Part shown: piece after piece, positions 20,444 through 31,039 of the stretch
How the letters are laid out: each line of letters opens with the position of its first letter
How positions within the stretch are numbered: the first letter of the stretch is position 1
Origin: Porpolomopsis calyptriformis
Lineage: Eukaryota > Basidiomycota > Agaricomycetes > Agaricales > Hygrophoraceae
Length of the DNA stretch: 64,000 nt
Direction: 5' to 3'
Assembly: GCA_951640195.1 (NCBI GenBank)
Contig: OX621163.1
Location: forward strand, 1,302,001-1,366,000
Program-made: the position numbers and the translations under genes
The notes under the pieces: generated by a model
Database searches by the model: none
What the model was told of the DNA's origin: nothing
The model's input: the letters and a program-made list of their open reading frames with translations, nothing else

Positions 20444-22197
20444 TCACGACAAGGGTGTCTGTCGTGGGCTCGGCGATGGTCTTTGTGACATCATGATAAA
20501 ATTCGGATCTACTTGAAAGGGCGCGACTGCGGACGAGGCAACCATCCAGGGGTTCGGTGGTCGCAGATGATAAGAAGCAGACGAGGGAAGATATGAGGTC
20601 TGCTGCTGCTGTGACCGCTGCGGCTGCGGTTGTGGTCGCCCTCGTGATAGCGAATTCGGCTGCGAATGCAAATTGGGATAGGAAGTGGATCGTTGGGTGC
20701 GTCCTCCGTCTGAGCTCGAGGGAGCGTAACTCGACCGGTGGTGGGGAGGGGAATCCCGAGAAGCGGAGGTAGTCATAGTAGGTGGAGGGTTTACCTTTTC
20801 CGAGCTCCCCGCGCGTGGGAACCGTTGTTTGGTCAAAGTTGAAAGAGAAGGATGGCTTGATCGGGGACGAGGTTGCTGCGTCATGAATGGCGGTGATGGA
20901 GGTAACAGGGTTGTGTTCATGGTATAAAGGGGGAGTGGAGGGACGGGAGGGATAAAATTGTATGCGGAAGGATAGGATATGGAGCGTTCGGTGACGGGTC
21001 GTTGAGAGGAGGGCAAACCGATCGTGTTCCGTTTCCCATTGCTGGAGGGGGAATCTCGCTGACGGCCATCTTCTGTGGAATGGGTAGAGTAGAGAGATGG
21101 CGGGCGAGATTGTCTAGTTGTTGGAGAAGCGGTGGGAGGTTGTGAGGAGGTAGGTGAGTCATTAGTGGGAATGAGAGTGGAAGGGGGAATGTCCAAGGTT
21201 TGTCTACGAGAATTTTGTGACAAGTGGTCGTAGACAGGTCTTGAATAGCTCCTGGTGTCGCGCCAATTTCGATTATCAGGCTCCCTTGGGGTACCTGCTC
21301 TGGCGGATTCCCTGCGTTGTCTGGCGGCGGCGAGTTCCTCTGCGTAGAGCCTAGCCTTTCTCTCTTCCTCCATAACCTTCTTCTCCTTTTCCCAAGCTTT
21401 TCGTTCTCTTTCCCACTCGCGTCTCTCCTTTTCACGTTGGATCCTTTCGAATTCCTGCTTTTTTCTTTCCTCTTCCCAAGCCTTTTTCTCGCGAAGGAGT
21501 CGAGCTTTTTCCTCTCGCTTCTTTTTTTTGCGGAGAACGTCTGCGAGCGGGATCTGGTCTTCGGTTTCGTCCTCTGCGAAGCGCACGGCCAGTTTGGGGG
21601 CGGATGTGGGAGATGGGGAAGCATGTGATAAGAGAAGCGAGGAAGGGAGTGGCATGTGTGCCGTAACGGAATGGCCTGATAACGGACGATGAGGAACGCA
21701 AATTGGCAAGAACGAAACGAGTTACCTGTGTCGATTGGAGCGGTGATCTCGAGCTGTGGTGGGGGTTGGGATGGTGGAGGAGGGGGTGGTGGTGGGGATT
21801 GGTCGGTGTGAAGACCGGCCATGGCTTCTATGGCTTCGGAAAACTCGAGGTGTGCGACGGCAAAGCCAGGAGTGGAGACGATTTCGGAGAGGAAACAGGT
21901 TTGGTCGTGGGAGGGGAGCCAGACGGTGAAACGGTGCTCAAAACAAGGACGAGAGAGCCAGGTGCGTAAACCGTGGCTGGCGGCGGAGATGTGATTATGA
22001 TCTGGGAGATGGTCGTCGATAGGGGGGAGGGGTTGAAGGGAGGGGATAGGGAGGTTGAGAGTACGTGAGAGATGGCGATTGTGGAGTCGAGAACGTAAAG
22101 AGGGGGTGGGGGAGAGGAGATGTGGGGGATTTGAGGAACGGGGGAAGAAAGGGGAAGGAGGGGAAGGAGATAATTTGGAGAGGATGATGGATTGCAT
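20444..22197 (-). CDS. Conserved basidiomycete coiled-coil protein of unknown function
   Basis: Two exons (22197-21726 and 21675-20444) are joined by a 50-bp intron and give about 567 residues. The N-terminus is Pro/Ser-rich, then a conserved-looking stretch LSRPCFEHRFTVWLPSHDQT and FAVAHLEFSEAIEAMAG. After the intron comes KLAVRFAEDETEDQIPLADV, then a highly charged single helix or coiled coil of about 95 residues (K/E/R with alternating EKERREWERERKAWEKEKK). A long Ser/Pro-rich disordered C-terminus follows. I recall related proteins in other mushrooms, all uncharacterised. Its ATG overlaps the stop codon of the upstream gene RRN7 by one base (TAATG). No domain suggests a function. Confidence 0.72.
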
Positions 22198-24027
22198 TAG
22201 TGAAGTAAGAGTCTACGTTCAAATGACTGAATGACTGAATTTAGACAGCGTTCATCGACAGCGACAAGACGAGCTGCACGGTTCAAGACGGTAAGGTAAT
22301 GGTCAGGAAAGGTACCCAAGAGATCAAGCGAATCGTAAATTCTGTAAGATCGACCACCTCTGAAGGACAGTGGTTGATTAGAAGGAGAAATCAAGGGTGG
22401 AGGGGTGTGTTTAAGGGGTTGATGAGGATGGATAGGAAAATACTTTTGGATGAATGGAATTGAATCTAAACGAGGTTAGTGCACTGATTATGTTGATCTG
22501 ATTCGACTCACTGTTTGGCAACACTCTCTCACTAAATTCGATAAATTCATCCAACTCATCCTCTGTCCATCTTTCGATGCACCTGGAAATACAGTCAATT
22601 AATGCTTAATCTTCTTTTAGCACTCACTTTTGGTCCTCCTTCTCGCTCAAATAGGAAATATAATCTTCCAAATTTGGAAACCCTCCTTCCTCTTCTTCGT
22701 CCTCACTCCTTTGCTCTCCGTCCAGTCCATACACCAACTTTAACACAATCACCGCAGCACACACCATCCCCACTTCCGCCGGCACGTTGTCGTACCGTTC
22801 CCTCTTCCCTCCTCCCAGTACCGGATGCAGCAGCAGTCGTAGATCGAGCATACTTGACATGATCTTCGTCAGACCGTACAGTCTCGCTGCAGCCATTGTC
22901 AGCATAATTAAATTTCCATTTAGTTCTCCTACCTGCTCCGCCCAATCCCTTAACGACACGCCACATTATCGGTGCTGCGTTCGCTTCCGGCGTGCAAATA
23001 TCGTATTTCAAGTACATCTCCTTCCCTAGTCGCGACGCAAGCATATGCAATTTCATCGCACTCGGCGCATGCTATTGTTCGTTAGAATAGTCAACTAAAC
23101 ACTTGAAATCTCACCCTGGGTGAAAGCGCTTGAACTCGTTGCTTCGTCAAATGCTTCGTCAGTTCTCGAGGCAACAGCCGCACCGGGTCCAAGTATGGCA
23201 ATTCATACGATTCAATCATCCTGCAAAAAATCTTTCAGCTCTCAACGCCCTGTCCTCGCATGCCTTCCACTTACCGCACAAAGTCCTTATACAACACCGG
23301 CAGTCGCATCGTCCAGCACGCCACCACAAGCACAGCTATCGTACTCGCCGGCCGTTCGTAGATAAACACTCTCTTCTTGCGTTTTTCAACCGGTGAACTC
23401 GACCCCGACCCGGATCCGACCACCGGTTCGCTTTCATTTGACGAGGAGGAACAACTGCCTCCATCGTTCTCTCCCCCCTTTAGATCATCAGAATCCGGTC
23501 CCGAAACAGCATCGGGAAGCAGACTCAAATGGAGCGCCCAGATATCTCGGCATACAATCTAATCAACAATAAGCAACCAACCCATCAGACAACAAAACAA
23601 CTTGCTTCAAATTCCGGTGGAAATTTCCATAGATTCATCAACGCAACCACTTGCTTGCGCAAAATAAGTTGCTGACAGCGGAAATAAAGAAACCGGCCAT
23701 TCTCCCCATGATACACTGTTTTCATCATCTCACTCTCAATCAAAGCGGTAGGAAAGAATCAGACATACGTTCCAAGTTAGCCTTGCTCGTCTCTCCCGCT
23801 TCCTTTCTCTTTCGTTCGGATTTCAGCCCTCGCTTCCGGACGAGATGCGGACCCAACTCGTTCGCCTCTGTCGCTTCATTCCTGTAATTCTGGATAGGAT
23901 ATAAGCACAATAGATTTCCTTTCCCAACAACAATCACCTGGAGGACGTGCCCTTCACTGCATGCGATCAATCCGCTCGACGGTTCCTTGTGCCATTGTTT
24001 GGATCGGCAGACAGAACATCGAGGCAT
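22197..24027 (-). CDS. RRN7: RNA polymerase I initiation factor Rrn7 (TAF1B)
   Basis: Rrn7 is the TFIIB-like member of core factor at the rDNA promoter. The first exon (ATG 24027) encodes the zinc ribbon CSVCRSKQWHKEP ... IACSEGHVLQ. After a 48-bp intron NYRNEATEANELGPHLVRKR and a basic RKRK patch follow, the B-reader/linker region of the family. Further exons on the minus strand carry the cyclin-fold region (LPRELTKHLTKQR, SAMKLHMLASRLGKEMYLKY, GNLIMLTMAAARLYGLTKI, AAVIVLKLVYGLDGE, ERWTEDELDEFIEFSE). The end is SVIQSFERRLLLH with TAA at 22197-22199. Several introns of about 50 bp break it, and not all joins were traced. The second zinc pair is C-x-E-G-H. The start codon is only 54 bp from that of ERJ5 on the other strand. 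Confidence 0.85.
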
Positions 24028-24043
24028 GACAAAAATGTAGTGT

Positions 24044-24049
24044 CACGTG
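24044..24049. promoter_or_regulatory. CACGTG box in the 54-bp RRN7/ERJ5 bidirectional promoter
   Basis: The palindrome CACGTG (bHLH E-box, Cbf1/Pho4 type) lies in the 54 bp between the two divergent start codons. A minimal AUG-stop (ATGTAG at 24035-24040) also lies here on the plus strand. Function is inferred only from position and consensus. Confidence 0.4.
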
Positions 24050-24081
24050 CCACATATCGTTTGCCAGCTCACTCAACACCC

Positions 24082-24732
24082 ATGAAATACCATTTGCTTC
24101 TTTTCTTCTTTGCCCTGCTTGCGACGACGGTTACAGCGTGGATATGCTCTCGTTCTCTCTAGCTCACATTTGCTAATCATTTCTTCGTTCGTGGCAGATG
24201 GACAAAGGTCATTAATTATATCCTCCTTCCATTCGCGGTCGAATTGACTCGTTCTACAGGAAGACTATGAGATATTCGATCTGGTTAGTGCCGTCGAGGC
24301 AGCTGAAGGTTGGAAAACACTCGTTTCCGTGTTCTCCGTTTTCTCATCTCGGACAGGGAAGGGAACGACGTTTTACTCGTGGCTAGACGTGCCCCAGACG
24401 GCGACAACGAGCGAGATCGGGAAAGCGTACAGAAAATTGAGCATTCGATTACAGTAAGTGAAAGTTCCCACGATCGAACGGTCTGCATCATCACACCCCC
24501 CCCAAGTCCGGACAAGAATCCGAACGTAGCAGACATCCACGAACGGTTCGCACGGCTGAGCGTAATTGTGACCATATTGCGAAATGATGAGAGCCGGGAA
24601 AGGTATGACTTTTTCTTCAAGAACGGAGTGCCAAAGTGGAGGGGAACGGGTTATTATTATTCCCGATTTCGGCCGGGGCTTGGGGTGAGCTTATTTTCCT
24701 TCGGGTGTAGTCATGGTCGGGGGCTGACGGCG

Positions 24733-24769
<37 letters not shown>

Positions 24770-25239
24770 CCAATAGTCGGTGATCGTGTTTTTGACGGTA
24801 CTCACTACCGGATTGCAATACGTGGTGCAACGATTGAATTACAAACGGGATCTTGAACGGGTGGAAAGGATCGTGAACGAGGCTAGGCTGGCTGCGTGGG
24901 GACCCAAGATGACACCTCACCAAGGGAAGAGAAAGGCAAGTGCAAAAAATGGAATGGTGGGTAATATGAGTGACCGATGATCACAGGTTAAAGTAAACTT
25001 GAGCGGGAGATGGATCGAGATGGTGGTCGAACGAGAGTCGGTATACCTCGTGAGTGGAAGGATAGAGGTGTGATTGGCTGAGACTGATCATGAGCGATTA
25101 GCTGAACGAAGATGGAGAGATGGAAGTCGTCGACTCGTCCGTTGTGGTTCAACCCACACTCTCGAGGACTTGGTTCATTCGTCTTGTGACATTCATCTAC
25201 ACTCGATCTCAGGGACGATCGTTTAAGAAGAGTCGATAA
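24082..25239 (+). CDS. ERJ5: ER-membrane J-domain protein Erj5
   Basis: An Hsp40-type co-chaperone of the ER lumen. The start [20 protein letters not shown] is a signal peptide. After exon 2 ([16 protein letters not shown]) comes the J domain: [26 protein letters not shown], then HPD KNPN with the histidine codon split by an intron, [21 protein letters not shown] membrane segment [16 protein letters not shown] and a basic cytosolic tail follow. The HPD triad is intact, so it should stimulate Hsp70 ATPase. Introns include one with 29 consecutive T (24741-24769) and one that fits best with a GC donor (24936-24986). The last exon reads [18 protein letters not shown] and ends FKKSR. The layout (signal peptide, J, transmembrane) matches the Erj5/DNAJC1 type. 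Confidence 0.88.
24741..24769 (+). repeat. 29-base poly-T run in an ERJ5 intron
   Basis: An uninterrupted run of 29 T lies just before the intron acceptor (CCAATAG). It may serve as an oversized polypyrimidine tract. Its length is likely to vary between isolates and is prone to sequencing error. Confidence 0.8.
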
Positions 25240-25325
25240 TCGTGATTGGTGCGATAAGAAGTCATGTGACCGGTCCGTTATTTATCATATAAATTCACTT
25301 GTTTTTTTCAATTATTTTATTGATA

Positions 25326-26599
25326 ATGGCGAACTTGTATCACAACGATTTACTCGCTCCCTACCTCGCTCTACCTCAAGGCGACAAGATCCAGGCAGAA
25401 TGTACGTCTCCTCTTCCTTCTTACTCCTCCATCCTCATCTCCTACCATCAGACGTCTGGATCGATGGCGATGGCGGTCTTCGTTCCAAAACCACCGTAAA
25501 TGCCCCACCACTCCCCCTTCTCACCCTATTCACCCTTCTTTCCAGACATGCTCCAAGAAAATAGACAACATCGGCCAACTCCGTATCTGGGACTTTGACG
25601 GCTCCTCCACCAACCAAGCCCCCGGCCGTGACTCAGATGTCTATCTTCGTCCCGCCGCTATCTTCAAGGATCCCTTCCGCGGCGGCAACAACATCATCGT
25701 CTTGGCTGAAACCTACAACAACGACGGCACTCCCAACAGGACAAATTATCGTCATCATGCCAACAAAGCCATGGAACTCGCCAAGGACTTTAAGCCTTGG
25801 TTCGGTCTCGAACAGGAGTACACTCTCCTCGACGCTGACGGCGCTCCCTATGGCTGGCCTAAAGGCGGTTTCCCCGCTCCCCAGGGCCCCTATTACTGTG
25901 GTGCCGGTATGTCCTGCCTCCCATTTTCTCTTCTCTTTACTCAAACACCCTGCCCTAGGTACCGGCAAAGTGTTCGCTCGTGATCTAATCGAAGCTCACT
26001 ATCGCGCCTGTTTATATGCCGGCGTCAACATCAGCGGTATTAACGCAGAAGTCATGCCTGCCCAATGGGAATTCCAAGTCGGCCCTTGTGAGGGTATCTC
26101 CATGGGCGACCATCTCTGGATCGCCCGCTATCTCCTCATCCGTGTCGCCGAACAGTGGGGGATCAAAGTCTCCCTCCATCCCAAGCCCCTCGCAGGAGAC
26201 TGGAACGGCGCCGGCTGTCACACCAATTTCAGCACCAAGGAGATGCGTGAGGAGGGCGGTATGAAGGCGATCGAGGCCGCGATTGAGAAGCTTGCCAAGA
26301 ATCATGATAAACACATTGCTGTCTATGGCGATGACAATGACCTCCGTCTCACTGGCCGTCACGAGACCGGTCATATCGGAACCTTTACCTCCGGTGTCGC
26401 AGACCGTGGTGCCTCCATTCGCGTCCCTCGTCACGTCGCTGCCCAAGGTTTTGGTTATTTGGAGGATAGGCGCCCTGCGTCTAACATCGGTAACGCTTTT
26501 GTTTATTTACACATTCACGCTCAAATTCACTCTTCTCATTTTACAGACCCGTACCGAGTGACTGGTATCATCGTAGAAACGACTCTTCTCGACAAATAG
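25326..26599 (+). CDS. GLN1: Glutamine synthetase (eukaryotic type II)
   Basis: Catalyses ATP-dependent glutamate plus ammonia to glutamine in the cytosol. Five exons give a protein of about 355 residues, the normal length: [147 protein letters not shown] and the C-terminus [11 protein letters not shown]. Metal ligands (E in EQEYTL, the E of [10 protein letters not shown] in GRHETG) and the NFSTK ATP loop are intact. Introns lie near 25402-25450, 25498-25546, 25905-25958 and 26488-26546. It is convergent with the CCDC97-like gene. Confidence 0.97.
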
Positions 26600-27057
26600 A
26601 CGTACTATACCAGAATGAAGTGGTCTCTCATCAAGTACTACCCCAGTTCCTTATTAGGTTTGATCTAGGTCCCACTCTTCAATGTGATCCCCATTTCCCC
26701 ACTCTCTTTCCCCATCAGTCTGCTTGAGAATGAGACCAGGCGGGTGTCATGTATTGTATGTATTTTGCCCGAAACATTCGTCCTGAGAGGGCAGCCCGCA
26801 TTATGAATATGAACACAGTTGGTGTCTAGATCGACTTTCGGGCTGATCCTTGGGTGCTCACTTGACGCGGGCAGTTCTTGCCTTACCGGTCGGACCCATG
26901 ACAATAATCTGTCGAATAAGAGAACGCCGGTGTTTACCCGTCTGCCATATATACTTTGGACCTTGTGATGGTTCATTATTAGGGTCTCTTCGAATAAACC
27001 GTGCTCCTAATGGGAAAAGGAATTGCGGAGGCAGCAATATGTACTGTTATAGCACTA
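26600..27057. other. Convergent 3' intergenic region
   Basis: These 458 bp separate the stops of GLN1 and the CCDC97-like gene. A minus-strand frame (26665-26976) exists but has no recognisable content and no plausible exon partner. I see nothing else. Confidence 0.4.
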
Positions 27058-27773
27058 TCACTCATCCAGCCATCGCTCTTCTTCCTCTCGCTCGTACTCG
27101 CCGTCCAAGCCGTCATCCCAGTCGACGATGTCATACTCCATCCCCTGTATCAGAACCACTCAATGGGATCATATATTCGAAACCAACGTCTTAGACGTAC
27201 CTCAAGCATCCCATAGATGAATCGTTCCTTCAGAACTCTCTCAACCGTCTCATCCACCTCTTCTTCCGTTTCTCGATCCACCTGCTGACCGTCCTCTTCC
27301 TCTTCCTCTTCCGGTTCACGACCAACAGCGGCCCGCTCACGCCTCCCGAGAGAGCGGACGCCCTCCCACACCCTCTCCTCTTCCTCGCTCGCCAGCAGCG
27401 CGCCAAGCTTGCCGACGTGCGTGGCCGAGCCGTCCAGGAAGGACGTCCGCACCCATTCCCTCTCCTCCTCCCCCCCTACATCCCGTCGGCGGGCCCCCCC
27501 ATGCAAGGCAGCCAACCGGCTCCGCGCGACGACGGGACTCGCGCCCCGAAAAATCTCGGGATTCACACTCGCGTATTTCAAACGCCGGTTGCGTATCGCA
27601 GCGATCGCCGTCCGTTCATGGGGAGAGGTGGTTGGGGAAAACAGAGAGAGCAGGTGCGGGGGCAGCTCCCGGAGGTGCTTGTTCAGAAACTCTATCGGCT
27701 CCGTCTGCGGCGAGGGCCTGTAGTCATCGGGAAGCGCAAGGTAGGATAGTATGATTACGGTGGCTGACGACAT
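27058..27773 (-). CDS. CCDC97-like protein
   Basis: Two exons: 27773 to about 27196 and about 27143-27058, with an intron of about 52 bp. The product ends FIYGMLEGMEYDIVDWDDGL plus an acidic EREEEERWLDE tail. This is the conserved C-terminus of the CCDC97 family (coiled-coil domain-containing 97), a protein reported with the SF3B spliceosome part in animals. The N-terminal half (LPDDYRPSPQTEPIEFLNKH, ERTAIAAIRNRRLKYASVNP) is basic and helical. The middle is a Glu-rich stretch. ATG 27773 was chosen over an upstream non-ATG; it leaves only 42 bp to the divergent gene. Confidence 0.75.
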
Positions 27774-27815
27774 GTCGAGCGTTTGTTTGCATATATTGAT
27801 CAACCCCTTCTCCCC

Positions 27816-29264
27816 ATGCTACAGAAGCCTACCTCGCCCGACCCATCCCCCTCTTTCACTCGTCCGGATTTCTTAAGCACGCCGCCGACGTTGCACAGCT
27901 GTCGTTGGGCTTGGTGTTGTCTCAATTTTGCCACCAATCCTGAGCTCGTTCACCATGTCATCCATGATCATGTCATGACCTCTGTCCCCGTCCGAAGACG
28001 TGACATCTCTATATTAAGACGGGTGGAAGATGGTATTGGAGATAGCCTAAATCTGAGTGATGCCATGCGTCTCAATAGCATTGAGGTCGTTAATGGGAAC
28101 GATGGAATGAATACAGGCCAGTTGTTGATAAATATCCTAATAACCTCGTCTCATAGAACCACAGCATCATCCTCCTTTGTTTCCTTCCCTCACTCTCCAA
28201 ACGAACCCAGATGCCGCACCCATACCCCCGGGCCTTCAAGCCCACCCAACACCCGCGCCATTTCACGCAGACGGTCGAGACCCCCCTCTCCTCCCATGTC
28301 ATCGATTGCACCTCCGCCTCACAAAAAGACTGCACGTTACCCAACCCCCCCATCCTTCGCTTCCCTTTCCTCACCCTTGGGCTCACCCGCCATCCCCTCC
28401 CTCCCTCCATCGCCGTCGTTCAATGAACTGGTTTGGACCTCAACCACCAGAGAGACAGCACGCGAAAAAAGCGGCCCTGCATCGCCAAAGCGTGCTTCTC
28501 CAAGTAATGAGAATCGTTCCAGACACACCGAGCATGCGCTCTCCGACGATTCGCCAGGGGGGGCACAGAACAGAAGTGCTCCCGCGTACGCAAGCTTTGG
28601 TTCTCAGGTCTCGACGTCGTCCCCGGAAACGGTCGAGCGGCAGCTCACGCAAAGCGCGAACGAGTCGGTTGTTGATGACCGTGGCGAGGCTGAGACCTTT
28701 GAGGATGCATCCGCGGAGAATGCCGATCATTCCAGTAGTATTGTTCCAAACCGAAGACCCGATCTCAATTCGCAGGTCGGAGGGCAGACCGATGCGGATG
28801 CAGTATTTCGGACACTACCCGAAGGATCGGCGATGGGTTCCGACCCTCCACTTGAGACCCCCCCTCAATCACCGGAACTGCAGACCCCCTTTCTCCCGGC
28901 TGCTCCCATACGAGTTGCCCAAGCACAAAGACAGACATGGTATCAGCCACCGTCTTCATACTCCATTCTCCGTGATAAAGGCCGTAGAAACTTGGGGTAC
29001 GGGATGGAAGAGTCACCTTCACAAGCCCCTGACCCCCTCAACTCGGCCACACCGCCCGATCAACGTGGTGACCAAGAGGTGGGATGTGCCCCGGATGTGT
29101 CCCCCGGTGTCTTGTCCCACGCAGAAGGACCGTCGGACTCACAGTCGCAGTGGTCAGAATCGTCATCTGTCGGGTCTTGTCTGGACACGTTCTCGTATCC
29201 ACTTTTGCAGACTCAAGCGCCGTATCAAAGTCAGAGCCTAACTCAGACTCAAGCTAGTCCGTAA
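27816..29264 (+). CDS. C2H2-like zinc-finger protein with disordered Ser/Pro tail
   Basis: The protein (about 480 residues if intronless) starts MLQKPTSPDPSPSF. At about residues 28-60 it has a single finger-like motif C-x4-C-C-x-N-F-x5-L-x2-H-V-I-x-D-H-V, then VPVRRRDISILRRVEDGIGD. The remaining 370 residues are Ser/Pro/Gln-rich and predicted disordered, ending with Q/T/S repeats. One finger is too little for a confident DNA-binding call; it may be a transcription factor. I do not recognise a named family. The frame is open without introns, but a short intron in the low-complexity part near 28135 is possible. Confidence 0.6.
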   Translation: MLQKPTSPDPSPSFTRPDFLSTPPTLHSCRWAWCCLNFATNPELVHHVIHDHVMTSVPVRRRDISILRRVEDGIGDSLNLSDAMRLNSIEVVNGNDGMNTGQLLINILITSSHRTTASSSFVSFPHSPNEPRCRTHTPGPSSPPNTRAISRRRSRPPSPPMSSIAPPPHKKTARYPTPPSFASLSSPLGSPAIPSLPPSPSFNELVWTSTTRETAREKSGPASPKRASPSNENRSRHTEHALSDDSPGGAQNRSAPAYASFGSQVSTSSPETVERQLTQSANESVVDDRGEAETFEDASAENADHSSSIVPNRRPDLNSQVGGQTDADAVFRTLPEGSAMGSDPPLETPPQSPELQTPFLPAAPIRVAQAQRQTWYQPPSSYSILRDKGRRNLGYGMEESPSQAPDPLNSATPPDQRGDQEVGCAPDVSPGVLSHAEGPSDSQSQWSESSSVGSCLDTFSYPLLQTQAPYQSQSLTQTQASP

Positions 29265-29365
29265 TTTTACATACTGTATTTGGTAATCAAGACTTGTCAC
29301 GATTCACGTGATTATTGTCACAAAACATATGCCCCGTATAGATCTACCCTTCCTCCTCTTCTACC

Positions 29366-30748
<1,383 letters not shown>

Positions 30749-31039
30749 AAAAAAGGTTACTTCGGGCAAGTTGATGGACCGGTCGTAAAACAGCACGATT
30801 TACATTGTATCTCAAACGCAGCGTAATCTGATGCGTAGAGGTCCACAGGTTAGGTACATTGACCGAGAACGCCGTTCGTACGCACGAACACCGAATTGCC
30901 CTTGTGCGTACACATGTCCACCCAAAATGTAATGAGGTTTAAAGAGACAGCAGTCGTAGCAACGGGAGGGTGAACAAAGGTAGTACATGATATCTAATAG
31001 ATAACAGATACCTGCATGATCAGTCACCCACGTTCTTGG

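Noticed and set aside
21317..21628. Leu/Phe/Ser-rich plus-strand frame resembling membrane segments
   Set aside because: It is the complement of the Lys/Glu-rich helix of the gene on the other strand.
26665..26976. 103-codon minus-strand frame between GLN1 and the CCDC97-like gene
   Set aside because: No recognisable domain, no exon partner, lies in a convergent 3' region.
28177..29241. 354-codon plus-strand frame
   Set aside because: Overlaps the zinc-finger gene in another frame; low-complexity His/Arg/Pro shadow.
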